A DNA stretch of 64,000 bases from Azadirachta indica (Eukaryota > Streptophyta > Magnoliopsida > Sapindales > Meliaceae): contig CM040440.1 in assembly GCA_022749755.1 (NCBI GenBank), positions 1 to 64,000 of the forward strand, read 5' to 3'. Below are positions 39,759 to 51,655 of the stretch, piece after piece (position 1 is the first letter of the stretch; each line of letters opens with the position of its first letter). Both the position numbers and the translations under genes were made by a program. Under the pieces are notes generated by a model. That model was not told the origin of the DNA, did no database searches, and saw only the letters and a list, made by a program, of their open reading frames with translations.

Positions 39759-40657
39759 AGAGATTGAATTTTGACTTTAGATTCTTCTTGGTAAATGTCA
39801 CTTTAGTCCTTAACAATTTAGTAAATATTACCCCAATCCAATTATTTCACTTATTTATCAATAAAACCTTTTTTATTTTTGTCTATCAATTTGATCGAAA
39901 ACATTTTAGATAATTTTATTTTAATAGTTTTTTCCAACAAGTTTATGTCAAATAAGCCAACTGCCCCTTCGTTGGAATTAGAAGTGGGCGGAATGAGTTC
40001 AGTTTGCTTCATTTAAAACCTAAGTCGAACCGAAATACATGAATTGTAGAATCAAACTGAATTAAGGGGTGAGACAAATCAGGTTCGATTCAATTTTTTA
40101 ATTCGGTTCAGTTTCACTGTGGTCGTTTTAATTCTAATTTAAGACATGTTTTCATATAAATTTATAAATAATATAAAAGGTGTAAAAAATTTTAAAAATT
40201 ATAATTATTTTTCTTATTTTATGTGAATTTATGTAAATAATTATAAATTTTTATTTAAATATAAGTTTTATAAAAAAGGGCTTATAAGAAATTTTTTATT
40301 ATCCGTTAATTTTTGTCGCATATCTCACAGTAAACTTATTCTACATAATTTTTTTAATATTACACATTACATATATAATATACAGATATTAAAAATCTAT
40401 CAAACATCAAGAATTTTGATTAGATCTAGTTTGGCTTCACTCAAAAATTCACATCTGATTGAAAATCTAAATTCACTATTATTTTTTTATGCCTGTGTAC
40501 TCAATTGGAGACACAGTTTACCAACAATTGGAGCTTGTATGTATTTTTAGGCAACTCCACCATTATTCGGTCCTGCATGTGCCATTTAGTCTCGGGAAAT
40601 TATCGAAGCCGACCACACTCTTCTGATGGTCTGCCGTGTTTATGGTCGGTACTTCCC

Positions 40658-40853
40658 CAGACATTTATAAATTTAAAAAATGGTTACTAGAAAATGGATT
40701 GTCAAATATTTATTTATAAATCTAGAAAAATACGTTTGGCTTGGCATTCTGTCTATGATAATTAATTAGCATTGGTTTCTCAAACACGCTTTTAATAGGT
40801 TCTGATTGAGATTTATGGAAGCTGACATTTCATTTTTGCCTTACGTTTCAGCA
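40658..40853 (+). repeat. Inverted-repeat arm, left (unit 3)
   Basis: Unit 3 copy of the left arm. Its partner would lie in or beyond the assembly gap. Confidence 0.78.
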
Positions 40854-43125
40854 GCTTTACATTTGCTGCCTTGAGCTCGGAGATCGTCTCCTGAGTCAAG
40901 GCAACAGCGGAAGAATTCCCTTTGGCACTTTCCTTGTGAAGGGACAGGCCATGAAGGGGCTGCCAAAAGGCCAACTTGGCTCCGTAACAAAGAGCTCGGA
41001 AAATATGAAAAGGAAGGAGTGAATATTAACCAGACAAGCCCACTTATGGAAGAGGGCTAAAGCTTACTCCGTTGGCTTACTTTTAATGGCTTCGTGGATT
41101 CAGTGGTGACGAATACTCCGAGGTCGCTCATGGTCTGCATTAAATGAGCATAATCCCCTCGCTCATTCCGGGGCAGGTCTCAGGAAAGAGCCTCCCCTAA
41201 AGCGCTCTTGTCCGAGCCTGCGATCGGATCTTTCGCCGCTTCAAGGGCTGTGAGTACTCGATTCACCCTCCCTTTCGATCCAATCTGCCGGCCGCTTTGG
41301 GGGAACTTCAAGCCCTTGCTCTGGAATAGCCGCCAAGCTCTTCCCCTTATCCATCGAGCCACAATTGACAGGGGCCTTCTTAATCTGATGTGGAGGAAGA
41401 TTCTTGGAACCCTGACCAGGGCTGAGCCCATTTTCCCCTTGTTTTGATTTCTCAAGTAACGCTTCAAGGTTGCTTCAGGCGCCTTTCAGCAGACGCTCTT
41501 CCCAGTTGTTTTGAAGCCTTTCTACACGAAGGAAAAATGAAATGATTCAGGAGTCGACAGGCATGAAATCAAGTTCGGGGTCGAAGTACTAGTTTTCCCC
41601 TCTTTTTTAGCCGCGAGAAGTTCTTCCCGAGATAGAGCTGACGAATAAGCCCGAGCCCACCAAGTAATCTGAGGGGAGACTTTCCCTGATCACCAGCAGC
41701 AGCTCTTCCCGCAAAAATTCTTCTAAGGCAGCGTCGGCAAGCCAACTAGCCTTTCCCCACAAAATCAACTGGAAAAGAGCCAAATCAATGGTCAGATCAG
41801 CAGATAGTACAATCGAGAAATTGAAATTCAAAAGGGAAGAAAACAACAAAACAAAACCCAAAGTATAGATCGAGATTACCTTCAGTTTAAAAAGTGGTGG
41901 GCACATTGTCACGCGCCCAGCGGAAAGGCACGTGCGGCACCCTCGTAGACCCCCATGTCGAGGGTAAGCCTTGTTAGCCCGTCGCATATTTAACTGGTTT
42001 CGGCCTACCTTGGCCTCATCAGGAGGACGGCTTCAGTCCCCGACCAGTTCGGGCAGGGGTGGTCTAAGTCCCCTCTACATAATAGCCCTTGAGACTGAAG
42101 CCGACTTTGCACCATGAAACATCAATGTGCTTGAGTTGTCACACCCCAGCACAGCCAGCCAACATGCGATTTCTCGTGCCGTGACAACATGGCCACCCAT
42201 TCCCACACGTTCTATGAAGACTGACCCCAATTTCCCCCCACGAAAAACCATGTGTTCCCAGTCCTTATTGCAGGTTGGGGAGCCAGTGACTATTTTGGTG
42301 GTCTGACGCCGAGACTGAAGATAGTGGAACCCGGGGCTATTTTTGGGTTCTTCTTCAGCATATAAAAATACCTAATTTCTTCAATGCTGGGTGGGGGTTC
42401 CTGCGACAGCTCGATCACATAGAACCTGGTTATCACCCGCCAGCCATTTAGGTTTAATTGGTACGGAGGAATGTCGAAGAAGTAAAAAGGCGGGCGAAGT
42501 ATTCCTGAATAGGCAACCTAAGCCTGTATTGGAAAAGCTCTTCGTGAAGGGCTATCTCCCCCTCCTTGGGTTCACTCGGGAATTCATCCACTTCGGGCAA
42601 CCTGAGACATATGTCATCAAGAATCTGGTGTATTTTCCTACAAGCTTTGAAGTCGACACAGATTACAGATGAAACAAGCCGGTCCGCCGCATACGGTCTA
42701 AATTGCCTAACGGGGTCAGCGGTGTTCGACATCTTCGGTTCGGTTGCTTCAGAATCAGCACTGAGGATATCATCCTCGAAGCCGGCATTGCCATCCTCTA
42801 CGCTAGATGAAGACTCCCCAGTGCGTCAACGTCCCCAGGATCTACCATGTGACCTGACACGGCCTCATCCCCAACAGAAGAGGCTAATCTACCTAAGGTA
42901 ACAGCCAAGTCTGGGAGAACTACCCGATCTCCAGCTCGGTTCATTGAGGATCCATGCTCCTTGCACGTCATGAGAAGAGCTATCAGAGATAACAATAGCC
43001 TCGTGCCTAGCCTCGGCGTTATCGGAGCCTATTCCAGGCCTCATAGTCGCACTGGAAACGCTAGATGAGGATGATGAAGAGACGTTGATGTGGTCCATCG
43101 AGCCTAAGTCATGCATATCGCCCAA
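40813..43125 (-). pseudogene. Gag-like protein of a plant gypsy-type element, N-terminal part (unit 3)
   Basis: Unit 3 copy. It agrees with unit 2 at the N-terminal indel (near 42920) and with unit 1 at a GA indel near 41018, so the three copies do not form a simple tree. Confidence 0.6.
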
Positions 43126-44688
43126 GTTACCAAAGGGAAGCCTAAACTTCCAGATTCGAGATCAAGTCAGGTCGGGTTAAAGCAAGTCAGAAGTTATATA
43201 GTATCTACCCAGTATTGATTGTTTTGCAGGCAAGTGTCAACGAACCCCAGTTCTGATTGTAGAATCATGTATCTCATTTGCAATCGATGGTTGTAATGAA
43301 TTAATACGCATAATTAATTTCATAACAAATATGAAAATAAAAATGAAAGTTATATGAAAAGAAACTTGAAAATGCAATATATGAAAAGAAAATGCAGAAA
43401 ACAAAAACAACTGATTTTCATTCTTTTTTAAGACAAAGGATAATCATAGATGTTAACATATATGCTTATCTGAAAAACGATTTGAAGGAAAATTCTAAAA
43501 TTGACATGCAAAATTCCAAATCGGTTGTTTCGTATTAACGTTGCTTTCCATTGCCATTACTTTAGAATTTGAGAATGAGTACTAGAACTCAGAATTGAAG
43601 ATTGAAGGTTTGTATATTGTGACTTTTAAAGATATTACAAAAGCATACAATAAGATAATAGTAAAAATAATTACGCCCGATTAGCTCCAATCATCACAAT
43701 AAAATATCATAAAACAATGGTAAAATCAATCAAATAATAATATAGCTAAAATGAAATGACATTTTCTAACATCTTAGATAAACAACAAAAACATGGAGAT
43801 ATATCAACTGAAGCAGAGATGACTTAAATCCCCAACATAGCAAACTGGATTTTAAGTCGACTTTTAATCTTGTAACCATTTAGCATGCTTAATCATTTCA
43901 AATCATTTCAAACCCATCATTATATAAATTACTGATAACAATTAGTGCCCAAATGGAACATATATATGCGACACTCTAACAACGTTAACAACGGATTAAT
44001 AATGATTGGTTTCCCAACACTAAGCTTTTCATTTCCATTTCAAATTAGAGATTTGAAATCATGACTACAAAGCATCAGAATCATTATATATTCCAGAGAG
44101 TCCTCCACATCCAAAATTCATTCTGGAAACCATCATATCAAGATGCACACGAGGAAAAAGGTTACAATTCTTTTTTTCTTTCTTTCAGATTTCAAACACT
44201 TAAAAAATACAATTCTAATAAAGCAGTATTAACTACCAAACTCATCCAATTAACTTGTAGAAGGTTCTTTCACATCAACTTTGATCTCCCCTACTTAAAA
44301 AGTTTACATGTCAAACAATAGACATCAAAGCAAATAACAGAGCTATTTGTCTAACAAAAAGACTGCACATTTCACAGCACTATCGTAATGTACAAAGCCC
44401 ATAAACAGAGATGACCTGGATATATTTCTCGCCCCGATTGACTTTGCTTGTCGAGGGACTGCCTGCCTTCAATTGGTTCAATCGCATAACTACCTACACA
44501 GGGGATAGAAATACCACATAACTAAGTCAATGACATTGAAGTAAAGTTAACGAAATAAGCACAGAATAAAAATTAAAGAATGCAAGGTATGAATATGCGT
44601 GTTCGTGGCCGACAAGAAAGAGTAGAAGTCTGTCGCAAGATCCATACTGCTCAATATTTATGAATCCCAACGCATGCACAGCGAGTCT

Positions 44689-44788
44689 NNNNNNNNNNNN
44701 NNNNNNNNNNNNNNNNNNNNNNNNNNNNNNNNNNNNNNNNNNNNNNNNNNNNNNNNNNNNNNNNNNNNNNNNNNNNNNNNNNNNNNNN
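44689..44788. other. Assembly gap of 100 N
   Basis: Exactly 100 N bases, a conventional placeholder for a gap of unknown size. The left side is inside the tandem unit and the right side is an unrelated retroelement. The number of further array units hidden here cannot be known from this sequence. Confidence 0.99.
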
Positions 44789-45312
44789 AAATAAGCATAA
44801 AAATGAAAAAAGAAATTGGTACACGAAACAACTTAAGCAAAACGTGATCAACACAACAAAGGAAGTAAGGCAATATCAATATTTCATTCCACAGTTAATA
44901 AATTCTCCCCTTTCTCCTCCCCCTCAAACTTGAAATAAACATTGTCTCCAGTGTTTATACTTAAATAAACCACAAAGGAAAAGAGAATTATTACCAAGAG
45001 GCAAGATGTTGCCTTTCAATATTGCCCATCATCATCATCCTCTTATGGAGGGATTTGGTTGACCAAAAATTCCACCCATTTGTATCTTTAAACTTTAACA
45101 AATTCGCTTTCATGCCTAAAATCACACAATCAACAAACATTAAAAATAAATACATATAAAACAAAACGAAAATTCAATTAAAACAAAATTCAAAGGAAGA
45201 AAGCTTGGGTTACCTCCCAAGTAGCACTTGATTTAATGTCCCTACGTGGACTTAACCATTAAATTTGATCAAGTGGGATCCTTAAGCGAAACATTTGCCA
45301 TCTTTTGCCCTT
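44789..45312 (-). other. 3' internal region of the Ty3/gypsy remnant
   Basis: Non-coding stretch downstream of the pol end. It contains CTTGGGTTACCTCCCAAG (plus strand, ~45206), a short hairpin-capable motif that recurs just after pol in many plant gypsy elements, and a CT-rich run at ~44905-44930. No gene is seen. Confidence 0.6.
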
Positions 45313-45566
45313 TCAACCAAAATAAAGCTTGAGCTTTTCGCCGTTTATGCGAAACAACCTCCCATCTCCATCTTTCAAATTAATAGTGCCAAAATTTAAT
45401 ACTTCCTCAATTTTGAACAATGCCGACCTTTATGATTTCAACTTGTCCTTAATCAACTCGTGTCTTGAATATAGTAATAAAACATGATGAACTGATGCTA
45501 AGTGTTTCCTACAGGCTAATCTGTCATGCAACTTCTTTTTCTTCTTTTTGAAAATTTTGGCATCCT
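45313..45566 (-). pseudogene. Ty3/gypsy integrase C-terminal fragment
   Basis: The minus-strand frame includes HHVLLLYSRHELIKDKLKS and, after one stop, FKIEEV and GRLFRINGEKLKLYFG, then the stop at 45313. This matches the pol end of plant gypsy elements, where the pattern V-L-L-Y-x-S-R, K-L-K-S-R-W-x-G-P-F and F-x-V-N-G-x-R-L-K-x-Y is conserved. An in-frame stop replaces the R-W region. It is broken and disconnected from the catalytic core. Confidence 0.75.
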
Positions 45567-45574
45567 TATACATA

Positions 45575-48500
45575 CAGGGATGTTGAAAATCTAATCCGAT
45601 CCGCTCAATCTGCTAAATCCTATCTAATCCAATCTGTTTTCAATAGATTTGGTGGATCAATAGATCAGGTTGGATTCAAAAATTTAAAATCCACTAATAA
45701 TGGATTAGATTATGGATTCACATTATTAATTCACCAAAACCTGATCCAATCCGCTAAAAAAAATATAATGAATATTTTAAATAAAATATTATTTGTAATA
45801 TATAAATTTATAAAATATAAATTTAAACTTTTAATTTAATAATTCTTAATAAATGTATAGAAGCAATCCAATAATTTCAAATTAATATTATTAGTATCAA
45901 TTATTAAAAGATAAAATAAAATAAAGCAAAAAAAAAAATACGTTACCACAGTAGATCATTAAATCCTAAGTTTCATTCAAATTCAACCTGCCATTGCATT
46001 GCACTTCTCCTGTAAATCCATTGCCATATATTCATAGAATAATTCATTGATTTCCCTTTATTTTATATTTAATTGATTTTCTTCCCTTTAAATTTCCTAA
46101 TTCTTATTGAAAACCCAAATAATTCATTCAATTCCGATTTCCTTTAATTCTCATTCAATTACTTTCATTCTCATTCAAAGGTAATTTCGATATACAATTT
46201 TCTTTAATGAGGTTTCTTTTTAAGTTATATATAGTCCTTATATTATTCACTCTATATAATTATATTTGTGCTTATCAATGTTCAATTGTACACTATATTT
46301 TCTTTTATTATTGATTAACTAAATAATTTCTTTTTTCATATTGTAGGTTACTTACTAAGCTTGATAAAGGGAAAGATCAGGTTTCTCCAATTCAAAAATC
46401 TTTAAGTAAGCTTGAAAGTACACCTACTGTTGATGATAATACTCTAATGTCTTCTGAAAAAAGAAAAAGAAATTCTTCTTCACAAGCTTGGGTTCATTTT
46501 AAACAAAATAAGTTCAAATCAATCGAATCTAGGGCAAAGTATTTGTATTGTGGTGTGAATATACTTGTGGCTCAAAATAAGGAACATCTAATTTATTGAC
46601 TCATATAAAGGAGAGATGTAAGAAGTATTCAGGTCAAGAGGATAAAAACAAAAAACTTTATGTTTTCAACCTATAAAAATAGGAGAGGAAGTAGGCAAAC
46701 TTATTACAACAAGTTATAGTTTTAAAGCTTATAGAAAAGCAGTTGCAAAGTTTATTATAAAAGATGAGATGCCATTTAGAGTTGTAAAAGGTAAAGGATT
46801 TAAGGATATGTTGAAAGTTTTTTAAAGTAGGTTTAATGTACCTTCTCGCATTACTGTTGCACATAATGTATTACAACTTTATATAAAAGAAAAAGAAAAT
46901 TTGAAAAAAATTATTGTTAATAGTGATCAAAGAGTTTGCCTTACCACAAACATATGGACTTCGATTCAAAATTTTAGTTATATATGTCTTGTGCACATTA
47001 CATTGATAATAATTGGAAGTTGTAAAAGAAAATATTAAATTTTTGTTAAGTTGATGATCACAAAGGTGAAACAACTGGTAAACATGTGGAGATCTGTTTA
47101 TTAGATTGGGGCACTAGGAATGTTTTACCATAACTGTTGATAATGCAACTTCTAATGACATGGCTGTTTCATATTTGGCAAAGTAGTGAGCAATTGGAAT
47201 GAAACTATTTTGGGAGGTAAATTTATGCATGTAAGGTGCAATGCGCATATATTGAATCTTATTGTTTCAGAGGGGTAATGAATCAATTATTAAAATTCGT
47301 AATGTTGTCAAATTTGTTAGAGCTTTATCACCAAGGTTATAAAAGTTCAAGACTTATGTTTAGTGAGAAAAAGTTCCTTCAAAAAAAACTTTTGTGCTTA
47401 AATGTTCCCACTAGATGGAATTCAACTTATTTGATGTTGGAATCTGCAGAAAAGTTTCAAAAAGTGTTTGAACAGTTAGAGTTTTATGATGGACAATTTA
47501 TTTGTGAGTTTGTATTGGTGAAAACAAAAAGGCTCCAACTACTTTGGATTGGAATATGTTCAATACTTACTTTATTAAGTTTTTGAAGATTTTCTGTGAT
47601 GCTATTTTGCAATTTTTAGGTTCTTTGTATGTGACATCTAATACATTTTTGTGTCAATGAAGTTTGATTTACACTCAACTACAAGCTTGGAGTGGAATTA
47701 AGGATGTATTTTTGAAAATAATGGCTCAAAATATGGAGAAAAAGTATGACAAATATTGCGAGAGTTATAAAAAAATCAATACATTATTATTTATTGCTGT
47801 ATTGCTTAATCTTCGCTACAAGGAACATTTTCTGAAGAATTGTTTTTCCCTAGTATTTGGTGAAAATAAAGCTAATGAGTTGATTATTGAAGCACAAAAT
47901 ACTTTGAATAGCTTGTATGATTATTATAAAGTGCTTTACTCTAATGATGTTTTAATAATAGATAAGGTGCATAATGGACATGAGATAAAAGTTGACATTG
48001 ATGAGACTGATGCTAGAAAGTTATTTGAAAGTGGTTATAAAAAGCTTGTAAAAGTGTTTGATGGTGAAGAGTGCAAAACACAAGTGGATCATTACTTAAC
48101 GGAGCCATTTGAAAATATGGAAAATGAAGATTTTGATATACTTAATTAGTAGAAGAGTAATTATTCAAAATATAACATTTCATCATATGTCATTGGAGAT
48201 ATTTTGGCAATATCTCTCTCCACTATAGCACTCGAGTCAACATTTAGTACTGCTGGTCGTATTATTGATCCATTTCGAAGTTCATTATCTACAAGAACCG
48301 TGAAGGCACTTATTTGCACACAAAATTGAATAATGTTCTTCACTAATAAATCTTCATGAAGTAATGGATGAGATTAAACATATTGAGATAGGTGAATAAA
48401 TAAAATTACAAGATTTTAGGCGATGAGAAGACTACATTTGATGATACTTAATTTCTTGTTTTAAGATTGTAAGTAAATGGATTCATTATTTTTCTATTAT

Positions 48501-49357
48501 ATTTACTATTTATTATTTATTTATTTACAATATACTTATCACTTTTCAGCTGGTGAGATTTTTATTAACTATACAAATATTCATTTATTTAGTTAAAAAA
48601 TCTAATTATAATTATTTATATATTCAAACTTTCGGTTAATTATACAAATTTTCTATTGCCATTTAGTATGACTGTTGGTTACTTGTCCTGTTGCAATCTT
48701 GCTTCTATTGAGGGCAAAGAAAATTGCAGTTAAATCTAGATTCTGTAGCGCTGCTATTACTGCTAAATTATGCAATTTATGCCCTTTTATAGTTATTGCC
48801 ATGTTGAATATGAATCTCTGGGATTTTTTTTTTTTTCCTTTTTGGTTATTAATGTTGTTTTTTTATCATGTCATGCATAATATGGTTTTAGTTTTGCTCC
48901 ATTTTAATGACCTAACTCCTTATAGTTTTGTAAGCCTCTTTAAGTATTACTAAATTTTATATTTTTTTTCTTAATAAAGTTTCTCTAAGGTTTAAACTTA
49001 TTCTTGGAGATTAACTTAAAGAAAAAATCTATATATTTATTTTTGTTTTTTTATTTTGAATAGAATTATTTCAATATTTATTTGAAAATTTAAATATATT
49101 ATATACTATTCTCGATCTCAATTATCATTGTTATTGTTAATGAAATATAATTAATATTAAAATTAAAATATTTTTAGTTTATTTGGATTGAGTTGGATTG
49201 GATCGGATTTGAAAAAATTTTAATGGATCGGGTCAAGTTGGATTTTATCGTATAGTGGATTGTGTTGGATTGAAAAATTTTCAATTCGTAAAATGATGAA
49301 TTGAATATGGATTTGATCAAATCCGCTCAATTTGATCCACTGAACACCTTTACTAGT
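45575..49357 (+). mobile_element. hAT-superfamily transposon, non-autonomous relic
   Basis: A 3.78 kb insertion inside the gypsy remnant. Left end CAGGGATGTTGAAAATC; the right end read inward is ACTAGTAAAGGTGTTCAGTG, so the short terminal inverted repeats are imperfect (GGGATGTTGA against AAAGGTGTTCA). The flanks are TATACATA (45567-45574) and CATACATA (49358-49365), an 8 bp target duplication with one mismatch, the length typical of hAT. Subterminal regions are crowded with GGAT/ATCC motifs in both orientations, including a shared AATCCGCTCAAT-type block at both ends. It carries a decayed transposase on the plus strand. Confidence 0.85.
46330..48329 (+). pseudogene. hAT transposase pseudogene
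   Basis: The conserved parts of a plant hAT transposase occur in order but in changing frames. A BED zinc-finger region (~46480-46640) has AWVHF, a weak C-x-x-C where the first Cys is Tyr, and H-x-x-x-x-C. Then PFRVVKGKGF (~46770), NVPSRITVAHN (~46837), QRVCLTTNIWTS (~46930), VPTRWNSTYLMLES (~47405) and a helical domain (47664-48149). Two consecutive stops (48147-48152) precede the C-terminal hAT dimerisation block (~48186-48325; ESTFSTAGRIIDPFRSSLS). Several other stops and frameshifts lie at 46800-47230. It cannot make a full transposase as assembled. Confidence 0.85.
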
Positions 49358-49365
49358 CATACATA

Positions 49366-51423
49366 TCCTTCCAAGACTCTTCCTTCTCATTTCTATACGC
49401 ATCCTCCACATCATTGCTGATAACATCTACCCTGTGACAAGTGTTTGTATTGTTTGGACATTTCTTGTTATAGTAAATGCTAAACTTGAACATTCGTTCA
49501 TTTACTGTCAATGTCATCTCACCATATTACACATCAAATAAAGCTTTTCTGGTTGCTAAGAAAGATCGGCCAAGAATAATTGAGATCTCTTCTTTAACGT
49601 CAAGTACCATGTAATCAACCAGGAAGATGAATTTATCCACTTTGACTAATACATCTTTTATAACTCTCTAAGGATAAGTGATGGACCTATTTTCCATTTG
49701 TAAGGAAATAGTCGTTGGCTCAGTTCACCGAGGCCTAACTTATGGAAAACCAAAAGTGGCGTGAGGTTGATGCTTACTCCAAGACCACACAAAGCTTCCT
49801 TAAAAGTCGATTTGCCAATAGTACATGGGATAGTAAAACTACCTAGATCTTTCTCCTTTTTTGGAACTTCCGTTAAAGAATAGAGTTACATTCCTTCGTT
49901 AGCTTCATCATCTCATATTCCTCCAATTGCTGCTTCTTTGACATCACCTCCTTCATGAATTTAGCATAATTCGACATTTGCTCTAATGTATCCGAGAACA
50001 TAATATTGATGTAAAGCTTCTTAACCATCTCAAGGAACTTAGAGAATTGAGCATCTAGCTTCTTTTTCTAAAATCTTTGAGGGAATAGTAAAGATGGAGT
50101 AATAATGGGAGGATTATCCAAAAATGAAATGCTATGAGAGTTCAATGCTTCCTTCGATAGTTTACCTGCGACATCTGTCTCTTTCAAACTCACTCTCATT
50201 TGGCCTAGTTTGCTCTAATTCTTTATCGCTTCTAAGAGTGATAACTTTGTATTGCTATCTTGGGTTGACTTCTGTATCGCTTGAAAATTTTTCACTTTAA
50301 AGAGACTTGATTGATGTAGCTATTCGGCCAACTTGCACTTTCAAGGATTTCATTGTTACTCCTATATTCACCATATGGGTCTCCATATTGTCCAACCTAG
50401 CTTCATTCTTGTTAAATTAACTTCTAGCCTTAACAATGAACATGCTCAAGAGATCTTCCAATGATGACTTCTTCTTGGCCATTGACTGTTGAGATCTCAG
50501 TACTGGTTGTAGCACTTTTCTGTTATTCCCATAAGAGTAGTTCTCATGGTTGCAAAGCCCCGATGGTAATTGATTAAGCAAATTGTTGGTTAGCTGGAAG
50601 TTATAATTCTAGTACCCTTCATCAAGCCCTTCACTAGAGTATGGAGCGTTAGCGACCATTGTTGACCCTCGCCTTGTTGAGGCTCCTATATTAGTGAATG
50701 CTTGAATTTGATTAGTCAAAGTCACCACTTGAGCCAAAAGTGATGCTACAAAATCAACTTCATAAATGCTTGCAGCTTTCTTCACCAAAGACCTCTCATT
50801 TGCCATTGATAATTGTTGTAGGCTATTTCTTCTAATAATTGTTGAGCTTCCTCTACAACCTTAGATAAGAGAGTTCCACCAGCTGCTGCATCCACTATAG
50901 TCGGAGTTTACTTGTTCAACCAATCTTAATAACCATGCTGGGGACATCTTCTAAGTAGATCTTTAAATCTCCTATTAGCTTCAGAAAATAGCTCGAAATC
51001 ATGTTGCTTGTAAGTTCTAACTTTAATCCTCAAAAAAGTTATCATTACTGGTGGGAAGAATTTAGATAAGAACTTTTATGCCAACTCTTCCCAAGTTACA
51101 ATGCTTCCCGGTTGCAAAGATTGCAACTATCCTTTTACTTTGTCCTTAAAAGAGAAAGGAAACAAATACAATCTAATGGCATACTTCGTAACCCTATTCA
51201 TCTTCACCATGTCACAAATCTCAATAAACATTGTCAAGTGCATATTTGGGTCTTCAAGCTATGATCCCCCAACTTGATTTTGTTGCACCATACTAATCAA
51301 TGTTGGTTTCAGCTCAAAATTATTGGCATTAATGGTTGGATGCACTATTCTGAAATAATTGTCATTGATTACTGGCTTGAAATAATCTCTGATTGCTCGT
51401 TGAGGATTATTCTGGTCAGCCAT
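49366..51423 (-). pseudogene. Ty3/gypsy gag and protease-like pseudogene
   Basis: The start at 51423 reads MADQNNPQRAIRDYF; then NANNFELKPTLISMVQQNQ, in the pattern shared by plant gypsy gag proteins. The retrotransposon gag core follows (~50940-51250), with several stops. The segment 50609-50806 corresponds to the variable region before the protease. Around 49500-49690 the minus strand reads [15 protein letters not shown] and [16 protein letters not shown], the flap and C-terminal pattern of the aspartic protease. Stops and frameshifts interrupt all parts. The frame ends at the hAT junction, and reverse transcriptase does not follow. Its normal role would be packaging and processing of element RNA. 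Confidence 0.8.
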
Positions 51424-51633
51424 GGTTCTGGATTGATTTCTTCTTTTCTTTGTAAGCTGGCAAAGAGTCGATTTGATTTCAAGATCAAATTCAATGAGTT
51501 CTAAACTCCTCGCTCTTTGTATACACCTACAAAAATCAAAATTAAACAAAAATTAAACAAAAGTGAAAATAAATGCTTAAATTAAAGTCAAATAGCTCAA
51601 CTATAACATCAGCTAAAACTCCAAAAATGGCAG

Positions 51634-51651
51634 CCCTAACAACGGCACTGA
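51634..51651 (-). promoter_or_regulatory. Degenerate primer-binding site of the gypsy element
   Basis: On the minus strand CAGTGCCGTTGTTAGGG resembles the TGGCGCCGTTGCCGGGG site used by many plant gypsy elements, with several C-to-T-like changes. It lies about 210 bp upstream of the gag start, where a primer-binding site is expected. Confidence 0.5.
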
Positions 51652-51655
51652 AAAC

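Larger units (their letters stand above)
37903..44688. repeat. Tandem macrosatellite unit 3, truncated by assembly gap
   Basis: This third copy is collinear with the first ~6.78 kb of units 1 and 2. It ends where N bases begin, at the point equivalent to about 6794 in unit 1, so the truncation is an assembly limit and not a biological junction. It contains the N-terminal half of a chaperonin pseudogene and a full gag-like remnant. The YqgF-like, Ser/Pro-rich and AT-rich parts are not represented. Confidence 0.96.

Noticed and set aside
1..44688. Ribosomal DNA array or CRISPR-like array
   Set aside because: The units hold no rRNA sequence and are far too long for spacer arrays. The content is gene and transposon fragments.
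44651..44879. Two open frames crossing the N gap
   Set aside because: They consist largely of unknown bases and exist only because N codons cannot be stops.
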